NCBI RefSeq assembly: GCF_000003195.3
Contig: NC_012877.2
Span: 31,294,966-31,358,965, forward strand
Length of the DNA stretch: 64,000 bases
Origin: Sorghum bicolor
Taxonomy: Eukaryota > Streptophyta > Magnoliopsida > Poales > Poaceae
Direction: 5' to 3'
Shown: in pieces, positions 1 to 11,387 of the stretch
How positions within the stretch are numbered: the first letter of the stretch is position 1
How the letters are laid out: each line of letters opens with the position of its first letter
Notes under the pieces: generated by a model
Database searches by the model: none
The model's input: the letters and a program-made list of their open reading frames with translations, nothing else
What the model was told of the DNA's origin: nothing
Program-made: the position numbers and the translations under genes

Positions 1-3000
1 AGCGCCACCTACCTCCATCGATGCGGAATCACTCCAGGAGCACGCTGGTGCCCTTGGATCCGCCAGAAAAGCTCACCGTCGGCGAGCATTTGCCGGCGAA
101 GGTGTCCTCTGTTCTCGGTGTCACTGACGCGCGGATCCCGACTGTCGGTGACTCAACGGTCTCCTCCTTCCTTTTATTCAAATCTTGATTTTTGGCTTTC
201 TTGCAAAAATCATATCTCCTGTTGAGATGGCTAGTTTTTAATAAAAATATAAAATGAACCATGTTTTCTGGGAAAAATATTTATTAGGATTTAATCTTGT
301 GGTTCATGCATAAATTCATATCTCTTGCTATACTGCTTATTTTGCTATGAAATTTTTATGGTAGTCTCTGTGTGATACTGGAGTGCTATGATAAATATTT
401 CATGATTTTGGGAGTACTGCAGCTTTGATATGTAATTTATGTTTGAGATTTGGCTTGTTTCCTTAATTAAATCATATAAAATAATTGGTGCTTATGCTGG
501 TGCTCTACTTTGGTGGTAAACTTGTTTATGGTATTCATAATATGTAAATAATCTGAAATCTGTTGTTTGACACCATATAAGTCATGTTTCTGAATTTATG
601 AAATACACACCTTGTCACATATTAAATGTATATCTTTAATTTGGTATGTGCAATTGCTCTGAAATTTTTATGGTGATGCTTTGATGCTATACTTGGGCTT
701 CTGTAATTTTTGTAGATTTTTCTGAGCACTTTTATTAGTATCTTGTAATTATGCCCCTTTCTAGAATTAAAGTAATAAATGCCTTGTTAGTAAATATTTG
801 GAGGTTATCATATGATGTTCTGGATATCTTGTGGTGTGCTTGTGCTCATAAGCCATGTGGTTGGCATTGTTTATGTTTTGGTTATGTCAACAAATAATTA
901 ATTAAAGGGTTAAAGGCTGTTCTGGACAGCAAGGAAGTAATTCAACTTTTACTTGTTGATAACTTGGTTTTCTGGGAGGCTTGTCTAAACCAAAGTTGTT
1001 GTAAACTTTATGAACTAGCTGTGGTTTAATTTTGGGGTCATTTGGCCTAGTAGTTTAGAAGTTATAGCTGTTCCAAGTTGGGGTTCCAGAAATAGGTGTT
1101 CTCTGTTTTTCTTGGACAGAACCTAGAACTTTGTTTAAAAGACATGGTTAACCTATGAATATTGCTGTGATGTTAAAAGATGATTTGTAGATAATTTCAT
1201 AAACTTTCCAGAATGTCTTCACTTAAGTTTGTTGGATCCTTGTAGCAACAGTTATGGTCTATTTATTGAGCTGTTCTGTTTTGTGTTGCTTGCTGCTTAT
1301 AGGTTGACTTGCCTAATTTGTTAATTCATGTGGTTTTCCTTTGTGAGTTAAATTAGAAGTTACTCCGTAAATGAGTGCCCAGTGAGTTTGTCAATGTATC
1401 AAGCATTCATCCTTCATTATGCACATCTTCTTATTCGTTGAGCATGCAATAGGTGCATCGGACGCGACCGCTTCCTACGAGCTCCAAGCGAACCCCGAAG
1501 GCCAGGAGGGCAGCCAGGAGGTGGAGGTCCAGCCAGTCGGACTCGAGGAGCCCGAAGAAGAAGTTGAGTGCCCGAACCATGAACCAGCCTCGTTCGTGAA
1601 AGGCAAGCCCCGGAGCGTTCTAAGTCTCCCTTTAATTTCGAAAGTCTACTTACTATGTTATATCTATTGCTGCATTAATTATAGGAGTTGTGATGAGACC
1701 TTTGCTGCATTTTACTCCATCCTTGTCCAGATAACTCACCACACCTTGGTTATAGAGTTAGGATCGAGTAGCAGCTTAGCCATGCTTAATCGGTAGAAGT
1801 CGGGTGATTTCCTGTCACCTGCGCGATGTAGGGTTGTGTCGGATCACGGTTGTCTATATGTGCTATCGTGGGTGGAACCTGATTAATTTAACTTAAGCCG
1901 GGCGGAGTTTTACAAGTTGGTAGTAACTCCGTCTGTGGCAGCTAAGGACCGACCGTTATACGTCCTCTTGTCATGTTGAACGCATGCCTAACACTTAGTT
2001 GGCCGGATAACTCGTTCCGACCGCGAAGCCGTGTAATACGACTCAGGCCGGAAGGTCGATAAGTATAAAGTGCGCACTACCGGAGGAAGTGCGGTGTGCG
2101 GGGGACCATTGGCGTAAGTCCAAAGGCAGGTGAGTTAAAATTCCTGACCTCCCTGGCAGAGTGGTAGCCCTGGGAGTGCGGCGTTTATCGGAACTGCGAT
2201 TCCAGAGTCGTATCAAAGGTGACCCGTTGGCTCTCCGGCAGGGGAAGCTTGGGTGAGTGATGGGAATACCCCTCCAGCTGGATAGGAATACGATTCGAAT
2301 CGCCGTCTCTCCCGGTTAGTGAGAACTTGACAGAGCAGCGGCAAACGTAGCATTCACTAATGAACTTGGTTCATGATAATTATGATAGCAAGGAAGAACA
2401 TACGATGAACTTGATATGGTTATTATTGCTTGTAATAATCAAGTGAAGTGCTTTAGTACAGATGCTAATCTAGTGGTAGGCTGATGATGAATAAATATGA
2501 TGCTCTCACAAAATTTAGTTATAATACAAGCTTTTGGCAAATGTCGAGTCAACCAGCTCTAATTGATATTAGCCTTGCATGATCCTTGGTGTCTTTTATG
2601 TTTTACTAGACGGGTAAGTCTAGCTGAGTACAATCTCATACTCAGGGTTTATTTTCCCACCTGTTGCAGATGACATCTTTTATGGCAGCTTCTGCAAGAC
2701 CTGTCTCCATCCCGCTGGGGATGAGGACTAACCGTTGGGCACAGTTCTCTAACAAACTCGTACCTGTTGCTTTTGGAAGGATGGTGTAGACTCTGGCAAT
2801 AACAAGAACATGTGAACTGAACTTTGGAAAGTGTGTGTAATTATTTTGCTTCCGCTACTTCGAACATGTGTTGTAATAACTTAATAACTCTGATGTGGTG
2901 CCGCTTCGACGGCAATGAATGACTATGTAACATTCGCTGTGTTGTGCTGAATTATTACGATCTTGGTTTGTTGCAAGTTGGTTTGAAGTCCTTCGTGATT

Positions 3001-3102
3001 TCAATTGACTACCGAGATTATATGGGCTCAAGTTTGGAAACTTGATTGCTTGTCGATCGTTTCTACACTTGAACTCTTATAGTTTGATCGGTTCTGTGAC
3101 AC
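1..3102 (+). mobile_element. Long chromovirus-type LTR, 5' end outside the window
   Basis: This looks like most of a roughly 3 kb LTR, possibly a solo LTR. It has no coding potential apart from a charged Glu/Pro-rich stretch near 1450-1620. Its layout matches the better-defined LTR at 30586-33319: GC-rich early part, AT-rich middle, a short Glu-rich segment, a GC-rich stretch around 1800-2340, and an end in TGTGACA at 3102. The right edge is sharp, because the next base onward reads as reverse transcriptase on the minus strand. The element therefore inserted into an older element. Orientation is inferred from resemblance to the other LTR. The left edge and its target-site duplication lie outside the window. 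Confidence 0.6.
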
Positions 3103-3846
3103 AACTGATGTTCTCGCAGTCGTGTTAGCACGACTCACAGATGCTCGGCGTGATCTTGCTCATTCTCTGATTAGACCAGAATGTCGTCAATGAACACCAC
3201 AACAAACTTGTCTAACTCGGGCATGAAGACCGAGTTCATCAGATACATAAAGTATGCAGGAGCATTTGTCAACCCAAAGGACATGACAAGATACTCATAC
3301 AACCCATATCTGGTGGAAAAAGCAGTCTTCGGTATATCTTGCGGACGGATCTTGATTTGGTGATACCCGGACCGCAAATCTATCTTAGAAAACACTCTTG
3401 CCTTGGACAACTAATCAAACAAGATTTCCATCCTTGGCAAGGGATACTTATTTTTAATCATTACCGCATTGAGTGGACGATAGTCCATGCACATGCGCAG
3501 CGATTGATCCTTCTTTTTCACAAACAACACTGGACAACCCCATTCCGATGAACTTGGCCGAATGAAACCTTTATCCAGCAACTCCTTTAGTTGATTCTTT
3601 AACTCAGCGAGCTCATTGGGCGGCATCTGGTACGGTCTCCTAGAGATGGGTGTTGTACCTGGTATCAACTCTCTTGCAAACTCTACTTCCGTATCTGGGG
3701 GAAGTCCTTGCAATTCTTCGGGAAAAACATCAGGAAACTCACAGACCACTGGGATTCATGGCAAAGGAACCACTTGCATAACACAAGAGGTGCTAGCAAA
3801 GTCAAACCGATGAGGCAGAGTACCCTTCAAAGAAATATTCATATCT
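3103..3846 (-). pseudogene. Chromovirus (Tekay-like) protease-RT linker and RT core, broken
   Basis: On the minus strand the linker runs into RT. The stretch [14 protein letters not shown] is followed by the fingers with [10 protein letters not shown] and MCMDYRPLN. The palm follows with [13 protein letters not shown], then the catalytic box VVFIDDILV near 3175. Weak coding continues to 3103 through two stops, where the LTR at 1-3102 cuts it. The reading frame between 3411 and 3410 is also broken, and a stop lies near 3764 in the linker. RNase H and integrase are absent. RT would copy element RNA into cDNA in virus-like particles, but this copy cannot. The Tekay/Del assignment rests on the linker and RT motifs. 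Confidence 0.85.
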
Positions 3847-4599
3847 TACAATGTACAGATCCAAATACCACGAACATTGGTCGAGATGTGCTTTACTAAG
3901 TCATCTAGGAGGTGTAAAATTTGAGCTTCATTGGACTTCTAGATGGCTACCAGATTTCAATTTTTCCACCACTGCTGCATGCTAAAAACTGCTGCACTAT
4001 AGCTGACAGGATCTACTCCAAAACTGAAGTATCCCTTATCCATTTTTCATGAGATTTTTACAGAATCTTCAATGATAAGTGCACAGCATGCATATCACAT
4101 TTCAAGCCATTCCAAATAGATTTGACCACTCAAACTCAGACTTCATCTCAGCTAGCTCAGTTTTCAATATTGACAGATTTCAAGCAATTAAGCTATACTT
4201 CTTCAAATTGAATCAAACTTGAAATCAACTTTGATTGAATACTTTCACAAGACATATATCCCTTAAATTCACTTACTCAAAGTCATGTTACAAAATTATC
4301 TAACTCAAGTCAATACAAACTTGATTACTAAGCATTTAATCCATTCAATCATCTTATAGCAAGAACCATTGCATATATATCCAATTCAATCAACTCATAT
4401 GCACTCAAATGAATTAGATCAACAAAGATATACCTTGGTTAGCTCATGACCATACATAAAGAAAGCTTTTACTTCAATCATTTGCAAGCCATCAAATAAT
4501 CCAATAAATCACCACAACTTGAATATGACACTTGTATGTTGTAGCACATTTGGACTTCACTAACTTGTCATGGCACTGGGATAGGATATGAAATAAGTT
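3847..4599. other. AT-rich stretch without a recognised gene
   Basis: No ORF with recognisable motifs on either strand. The left part may be decayed pol of the minus-strand chromovirus. From about 3900 the texture changes to AT-rich sequence that probably belongs to the 3' untranslated part of the minus-strand gag-like element to the right. No boundary or target-site duplication could be placed. Confidence 0.4.
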
Positions 4600-5296
4600 T
4601 CAATACTTGACTCAATCATATGATGAACAATATAAGATCAATTGAATCAAGCCTCCAATGCCGATGGTACCTACACACATTCGTCCACTTTTTGATGGTA
4701 CCCAAACTAGTTTGGGTCCTCTCAAGTTAGGTGCAACATACTTAGGTGATGCCTTAGTATGAGTAGCGGGATGTGGGTGAGGCAAAGTGTCCATCATTAT
4801 TTTACTCAAAGCACTTGATGTGGGTGAGGTCTTTCAATGATCTTGATTTTCCACCTCCCCTTCTCGTCTTCTTCTTCATTATCCCCATGTCACTACCATC
4901 TTCATGGTAGATCTTGACTTGAGCTTGGGGCTTCTTTTCTTGCTCAACTTGTGGCTTTCGTTGAGGCTTCACTTGATGCTTCACCAATTACTTGGTTAGG
5001 AATATTGAGGTGAGATGACCCTAAGTGCGGCACTTGAAGCATTTGAAATGCTTGAGCCTCTCTTTTTCTTTCATCTTCTTGAGCTTCTCAATATTTGGGC
5101 AACCATTTCTATGGTGTCCCGCTCCATGGCAATGATAGCACATGGTATGAGAAAGCTTCTTTTGGTGGATCTCCTTTATCTTCTTTTCTTGCTTTCTCTC
5201 GCCCTTTGTCATCTTGTTCTTGAAGCCAAGGCCACACTTGTCACCATAGTTTCTTTGAGTCTTCAATATGAGCTCAAAGGTAACTTTTGAGTAGTA
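4600..5296 (-). pseudogene. Zinc-knuckle gag-like protein, C-terminal part
   Basis: Minus-strand coding is split over several frames. Near 5100-5150 lies a CCHC knuckle, CYHCHGAGHHRNGC, inside a Lys/Glu-rich region (KKKIKEIHQKK, EKLKKMKEKERLKH). The start of a second knuckle, CFKC, follows. Further on a basic linker leads to a segment containing GPKLVWVP near 4700. Zinc knuckles bind the RNA genome in gag proteins. The upstream half of the same protein is at 6925-7440; the solo LTR at 5302-6919 separates them. Stops and frame changes show it is dead. GPKLVWVP is reminiscent of Ty1/copia polyproteins upstream of protease, but the family is not certain. Confidence 0.6.
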
Positions 5297-5301
5297 GCAC
5301 C

Positions 5302-6919
5302 TGTTGATGGTCCTTAAGTATCAAATTTAATTATCAAATAAACAAAGAAAAGGATCCAAATGAAATCAACATCTAGACTTAGGGTTTTATCTGACAGAAT
5401 TCCACGAGTTTTGGTGTTTGTCTATTTCTGTAGGGGGTTATCAGGAAATATGGAAGAAAGGCCCACACGTCGGGATTACATAGAGATATTAACGTACCGC
5501 GCAATTATCTTACATCTAGAAGACTCCAGAAGCCACGGGAACGAAGCAGAGGCAGAACGGAGCCTGGCCCAGGGCGCCCGCCCCCTGTTGGCATCCAATC
5601 AGAACTCTCTTTCGGGATTACGCTCCACCGACCTAAAGGATCAAGGATAAGCGTTCAATCAATGTCGGTTTGATCCGACGGCCCATATTCACTTGGAAGG
5701 ACTATAAAACCAGACCCCCTGGCCCCTGGAGGAGAGGACCTCTCAACCCTAATTCATTATTCATTAGGGAGAAGAAGCCTAGAGCCACCACATCAATTAG
5801 ATATCTAGATTAGCATAGATACAAAGGATTAGAACTAGAAGGAGTCAATCTTTGATTGGTTTCCGGATCTGTCAAGAGGATTCTTGGTAATTCTCTATTG
5901 TTCTTCAATTGTTCATCTTTGTTCTTCGATATTATGAATATAACTTTGTTCTACTTCAATATATTGATTATGACTTTGCTCTACTTGTTTATATTCACAA
6001 TTATATTGTTCCTAGTTTATCATAGTTATATACTTGGCTTAGTTAGATTGGATCTATATACATGTTAGGATCGTATAGCGTTTATCCATCGGATCCATGG
6101 GTAAATGATAGATATTGTGTAGGCGTGGAGCTTATACCGTATTTATCTGCGATTGTACCCTATATGCCAGATCGCGGGGTAGTTCGTGGTAGTGATAGCT
6201 CCATTGATTCTTATATAGTCCCGCTCTCGTGTATTGGGCTGGCAGAGCAACATTATTACAGGGGAGTGATTACGATGTTTCTCATATTCCTTGCTAATAT
6301 CACTATGCATGGGCGTAGTCCTGTCTCACAATGATTGCTAAGTATAATTGCACTAACTATGATATGCTAGACTGTATAGTTAAGAATAACTTAGGAAATA
6401 TTCTTGTAGTTTATCCTAGTTCCATGCTAATGACTTGCTAGAATATCTAATTGAGGCGCTTATCATATTTATATGTGACTAAGTTATGCTGATCAGATTA
6501 GTTATCTTTGTCACTATTCATTACTTCATATATCATTTATGTGACACTTATCCCTGTATGACAGAGTTAGATAAATGTTCTCAATTATACATGCAATGAT
6601 AGATACTCAATCTTATATTCCATTCTATAATCAACATTGATGATTACTAATCCCTTCCCAGTGGTAAAAATATAAAAAACGATACCTGGAATACTTCCCG
6701 GTTAAAATGCTACATCAGTATTAATCTATGCGCTTGCAGATCACATTTGTTATTTATTTGTATGAACAATTGCATATTTCAATATCGCGTCTCTCATGTC
6801 ATGCTGGGGATGAGAACTTGGCTTAAGTGGTATGAGGGATAGGTTTGACATTTTTGGCACCATTATCAGAATTAGAGAACTAAGTCTACTTTTGGTAATG
6901 ACATTAAGAATACCCAACA
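5302..6919 (+). mobile_element. Solo LTR, 1618 bp, same family as element G
   Basis: The LTR runs from TGTTGATGG to ATACCCAACA and is flanked by the perfect 5-bp duplication GCACC (5297-5301 and 6920-6924). No primer-binding site or internal sequence is present, so it is a solo LTR left by recombination between two LTRs. It matches the LTRs of element G (50481-52116 and 57113-58455) along its length. The U3 part holds one GGGCGCCCGCCC box at 5572-5583 and a TATAAAA box near 5704. Short ORFs inside it are incidental. Confidence 0.93.
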
Positions 6920-6924
6920 GCACC

Positions 6925-7440
6925 TCACCAACTTGTTGCTAATTTTTTCACTTATTCACTGAGCTCATTGTTCTCCTTCAAAAGGTTAGTCTCACAAGAC
7001 ATAGAAGTAGAGCAAGCGTCTAAAAGTGAAGAACATGGCATAGAGAGTAAATCATCACAAGAGGTGGATACATGCTTCTTTTCTACATCATAAGGGTTAG
7101 TAACAAAATGTGATCGATCATTGGACCCAAGTGATGAGCTCTCACTAGTTTTAATTTCTTTATTAGAAATCTTCTTAGTGAGAAAAACATGGTCTTGTAC
7201 CAAGTTATCATGAGCAACACAAAGTTCCTCATGAGTCAATTTTAGCTACTCATGTGAACAAGTAGTAACATAAAGTAGATGCTTTTGTTGTTCACATGTG
7301 GTCTTTAGAAATGAGTTTTCATTTCCTAATTTCAATGTTTTAGCTTTCTCATTTTCTAAAGACATGGTCATGCTAGTATTTGGCTTGAGTGCAGAAGTTC
7401 TACATCTCAGGCTTCTTCTAGCTGATCTAGAGTGTCCTCT
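6925..7440 (-). pseudogene. Gag-like protein, N-terminal and central coiled-coil part
   Basis: The upstream half of the zinc-knuckle gag-like pseudogene at 4600-5296, on the same strand and resuming directly at the far duplication of the solo LTR. The open stretch 6952-7239 reads MTHEELCVAHDNLVQDH, then a Ser-rich segment, then LLKENNELSE, which is typical heptad-like coiled-coil sequence. Weaker coding continues to about 7440. There are no catalytic motifs. A coiled coil followed by zinc knuckles is the usual plan of this grass gag-like family. Confidence 0.55.
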
Positions 7441-7661
7441 TGGAAGGTCTTGTTGCTTTTTTCATCATAAGCTTTTACCCTCGGGGCACCATACTCAGTT
7501 CATATTTACACTATCTTTTCAGGGTGTATCGACCACGACTGGGACATCATCGGTAACTTGTCCCGCACCGAATACTCTTACTCTTGATAGACTTTTGGAA
7601 GTATTTTTCCTTCCTTTATATTCAACTAATAATACATTTATGCTTTACATGCGCCCTGCAG
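7441..7661. other. Junction into Tat remnant T1; intron-like sequence
   Basis: The gag-like pseudogene fades out and sequence of the antisense-coded gene of Tat remnant T1 begins. Plus-strand signals are a polypyrimidine tract with CAG near 7530, and the stretch 7580-7661, which ends in GCGCCCTGCAG like a splice acceptor (AG at 7660-7661). No LTR end or target-site duplication is visible, so T1's 3' LTR was lost or lies in decayed sequence. Confidence 0.35.
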
Positions 7662-8874
7662 CAACAAACCAGTGCATCGGCAAGAGCTCAAGATGTTCAT
7701 TCATCGGGTGCCGATGCGCCCCGCCAGCAGCCACCAACGCCCAAGCCAAGCGCAAAGCCACAAAAGATACCAAGGCCCAACCGAAGCGATAGAAAGCTAT
7801 ACCACTTCTCCCCATCAACCAGCACCTCAGAGTCAAGCCGAACTGGCCAATGTACCCGAACAAACAGTTGATCCATCCAATCAGGGCACATCATCGGTCA
7901 TCGCTTCTGAGTAGATTACTGTCATTCTTACACAAGGTATATCATCGGCCATCACATTTCAAGAATTCTCTACCAATGAATTTGTAAAGAAACCTTAAGT
8001 ATCCTCAGTATTAATCGACTTTGCAGTTGAAAATATCCCATCGGTAGACCCAGCCGATCAAGGAACAATTCAAACTGTATCTTCCAGCCAAAGACAAGAG
8101 ATTGCCTTGAAACAAGTAAGCCATCTGGGTTGACCGATCTGAATTATCCACACTTGTCCCCAACTAACTCTTCTCTTTTCTGGTTTTCAGTAACAAGACT
8201 CCCCTGATAGCTTATTCTCTTTTGCCATCGACATCTCTGATGACGAAGGAGAAGAAGCAAGCTCCTTACTGGCGCTCGGGGCCGTATCGGCAGAAGTTAA
8301 ATCAAAGCTGGAAGATCTATTACAAAATATAGCTCAGCTAGTGGACAATTCGGATCTAGTGAAAGTTAACTTCAAAGCAATCCACGGTCAAGTCCCTGCC
8401 AATGTCGAGGAAGCGCTCTTTCAAGCTGCCAATCTGGAGAGTCGCCAACTTCAATATCAAAAGTCCACTGAATGTCTTGCCGACAGAGCTGCCCAAGCTC
8501 AGCTCAAAGAAGAGATGCTACAAGTGAAGTTCGTTGCCGATGAGAAGCACAAAAGCATTGGCAATTTGCAAGTTTCATGCGCAGAATTGAAGCAAAAGAT
8601 TGCAGATCTGTCAGCAAAGAGAGAAGCTCTGCTAGCTAAACTCAAGCAAGTCAAAGAAGCACTGACTCAGGCTAAGCAAGAAAAAAGCTAGCTGCCCGAT
8701 ATGATCAAGGGCCTTCAGCAAGAACGGGATGTTCAAGCCCGCAAAGCCCTGCTAATGAAGAAGAAGCTCAAGCTAGTGGAGGGCTCAGCCGATGATGATA
8801 CCAAAGAGATAGAGGAAGCCAACCAGATTCGCCTGTGTGCGATATCGACTATCCAGTCTTTGCTAAACTCATAA
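7662..8874 (+). pseudogene. Coiled-coil gene carried antisense by Tat remnant T1
   Basis: Plus-strand coding, antisense to the T1 integrase at 8918-10028, and homologous to the minus-strand gene in element E2 (44714-46033). A Pro/Ser-rich exon begins at 7662. An exon ending QRQEIALKQ stops at 8115. An intron of 75 bp (8116 GTAAGC to 8190 TTTTCAG) follows. The long exon from 8191 encodes an acidic Ser-rich start (FAIDISDDEGEEASS) and then a coiled coil (LKQKIADLSAKREALLAKLKQVKEAL), ending at TAA near 8874. A stop directly follows the splice acceptor (TAA at 8191) and another lies at 8689. The related E2 gene has a plant-mobile-domain-like N-terminal half. Its function is unknown. Confidence 0.7.
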
Positions 8875-8917
8875 ATTTCTTCATCGGCAGTATGTTGCAC
8901 CAGTACTCTTAAAAACA

Positions 8918-10028
8918 CTAATATTTTGTCCAGCCGATAGAATTGTTATCGGCACCTAAACTTTCATGCGTCAACCCAATTACTTGGGTAGTCTTCTTTG
9001 AATACTTTTCATTTAACGCTCTGGGAAATTCAACCCGTTCGAGGGTTTCTAGGATATATGAATTGCTAGGAGTAGATCGACCTATCCGATAGGGTCCTTT
9101 CCAACTAGGAGACCATTTACCAAACTTTGAACTTTTAGTTCCAATTGGTAAAATCAACTTCCAAACTAACTCTCCATCAACAAATTCTTTAGTTTTTACC
9201 TTTTTATCATACCACCTGGCTATTCTCTTCTTATTTTCCTCAATACTAACTAAAGCTTTCAACCGATGACCTGCTAAATCTTCCATCTCATCCTTCATTA
9301 GAACATCATAATCATCAACAGTTAACTGATCTTGAGAGAATATCCACCTAGAGCCAATTTTAATTTCCCAATGTAGCACCGCATCATGTCCATATCCAAC
9401 TAATAAGGTGACACTTTAGTTGCACCATGACACACCATCCGATATGACCAAAGGGCCTCATTTAACACTATATGCCATCGCCTAGGGTTTTCCTCAACTT
9501 TACGATTAATGAGTTTAATGATCCCTTTGTTAGAAGTTTTAGCCTGCCCATTAGCTTGAGCATAATAAGGAGAATAATTTAAAACTTTAATCCCCATATC
9601 AATTGTGAATTCATCAAATTCTCCTGATGTAAACATAGTACCCTGATCGATAGTGATCATTTGAGGAATACCGAATCGGTAAACAATATGTTCCTTTACA
9701 AAATCAATCATATTGGCTGATGTCACCTTTTTTAATGCAATGGCTTCAACCCACTTAGTGAAATAATCAGTGGCAACAAGTATAAACTTATGCGCTTTGC
9801 TTAATGGTGGATAAATCTAACTGATAAGATCAATAGCCCATCTTCGGAATGACCAAAGTTTAATGATAGCATTCATGGCCGATGTATGCGCTCTTTGAAT
9901 ATTACCAAACCTTTTCCATCCTTGGCACCATTTGAAATATTTAAAACAATCTTCTAGAAATAGTTGCCCAAAAATATCCATTCCATCTGATCATCCACTT
10001 GATTTTGAAAGCCGATTGATGTGCTCCA
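8918..10028 (-). pseudogene. Tat-clade integrase of remnant T1, broken
   Basis: Minus-strand integrase. The N-terminal zinc part and first catalytic Asp (9727-10028) are shifted and full of stops. The middle (9400-9726) keeps MITIDQGTMFTS, with the second Asp, and YYAQANGQAKTSNKG; the catalytic Glu (AEAS in E1) has become Lys. The C-terminal part (8918-9379) contains RWYDKKVKTKEF and WKGPYRI, as in E2 at 44200-44555. With the third acidic residue replaced and frames broken it is inactive. Athila-like element A inserted at 10029 and removed the rest of T1 from view. The GCCGAT/ATCGGC hexamer is frequent here, as in E1 and E2. Confidence 0.85.
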
Positions 10029-11253
10029 TGTTGACGGTTCTTAAGTATCAATTTTAATTATCAAATAAACAAGAGAAAAGACCAATATGCAAACAACACC
10101 TAGAATTAGGGTTTGATCTGACAGAATTCCACGAGTTTTGTTGTTTATCTGTTTCTACAGGGGGTTATCAGGAAATAAGGAAGAAAGGCCCACATGTCGG
10201 GATTACATAGAGATATCAACGCACCGCGCAAATTTCTACCATCTAGAAGACTCCAGAAGCCACGAGAACGAAGCAGAGGCCGAACGGGGCCTGGCCCAGG
10301 GCGCCCGCCCTAGGGACCAGGGCGCCCACCCCCCTCTGGAGTCCAATCAGGACTCTCTTTCGGGATTACGCTCCACTGACCTAAAGGATCAAGGATAACC
10401 ATTCAATCAATGTCGGTTTGATCCAACGGCCCTCGTTCACCTGGGGGGACTATATAAGCAAACCCCCTGGCCCCTAGAGGAGACAGAAGTTCATCAAAGA
10501 GTTGAGAGGAGCCCTCGAAGGAATACCTCTCTTCTAAATAGACTTAGGGCTTAGCATCCAACGTGAGTAGAATTAGATCTTCTAGTTTCTACTAGATTGA
10601 GAGAGATTGAGTGGAGGTGTAGATCGGAGGAAGCCCGGCCTGTCGGTGTCTACTCCGAGGTTGTACCTACGGGATCAAGTTCTCCTAACCCGAAGCTTGC
10701 TCCTAGGATTCTTCAGTATTTCGACTTCTAAATTCTAGTAAGTTCTTGTTTTATTGTTCTTTGGTTTATGAGTTTACTTTAATCTCTTCGTGTAGAGTTT
10801 AGAGTAATCATCTCTAGCGTAGACATGGTGTTTGGGCTAGGATACTCATAGATATCCCCTGACTAGCTGGACCATGGTAGTAGCGAGGAACATGACATTT
10901 CCAAGTTACCTTTGCAAACCATATCTCGTTAGCAGGAAGGATAGGGTTTATAGGTGCGGGTTGAACATCCTCTGTGGTGTCTAGATTCCATAAGCTTCCC
11001 CAATAGAACAGTAGATCATCCTTACCAAGGTTAGAAAGAGATTACGGTTGTAGTCTTGTCTATATATCACTCACATCGAGAAACATTCTTTGTAGCCTAA
11101 AGGTTAGTAGTAATAGACTGGGTTAGTTAGATGCACTCTTTCTCCTAGTGGTAAAAATATAAATACGATACTCTGGATAACCTCCCGGGTGAAGTGCTCA
11201 CCGAAATCGTGCGCTTGCGGATCAATTCCTTATTGTGTTCCCAAATATCAACA
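10029..11253 (+). repeat. 5' LTR of element A, 1225 bp
   Basis: Runs from TGTTGACGG to AAATATCAACA. U3 contains two GC-rich boxes 21 bp apart (10299-10310 and 10320-10330) and a TATATAA box at 10451-10457. A small hairpin with loop ATGGT lies at 10820-10834. It is homologous along its whole length to the LTRs of B and D. Confidence 0.92.
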
Positions 11254-11261
11254 AGCATTTC

Positions 11262-11279
11262 TGGTGCCGTTGCTGGGGA
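11262..11279 (+). other. Primer-binding site of A, tRNA-Asp type
   Basis: TGGTGCCGTTGCTGGGGA lies eight bases after the LTR. It matches the complement of the 3' end of plant tRNA-Asp(GUC) with two C-to-T changes. The intact version is in element B. Confidence 0.85.
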
Positions 11280-11387
11280 GAAAGACGGTTTGCTGAGATA
11301 ACCTTAAGTCTTACTACTAGCTTCTATCTATACTTTTATCTTTTCTTATCTTTTATATTCTTTATGTAATTTCTTTATTCCTACCTT

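Noticed and set aside
1419..1796. 125-codon ORF with a Glu-rich stretch
   Set aside because: It lies inside an LTR-like region and only part of it is compositionally protein-like. Similar short Glu-rich stretches occur at the same place in the H LTR, so it is not counted as a gene.
5360..5650. Recurring 70-115 codon ORFs starting near GGGGGTTATCAGG in many LTRs
   Set aside because: They arise from the shared U3 sequence and end at different places in each copy; no coding signal beyond homology of the DNA.
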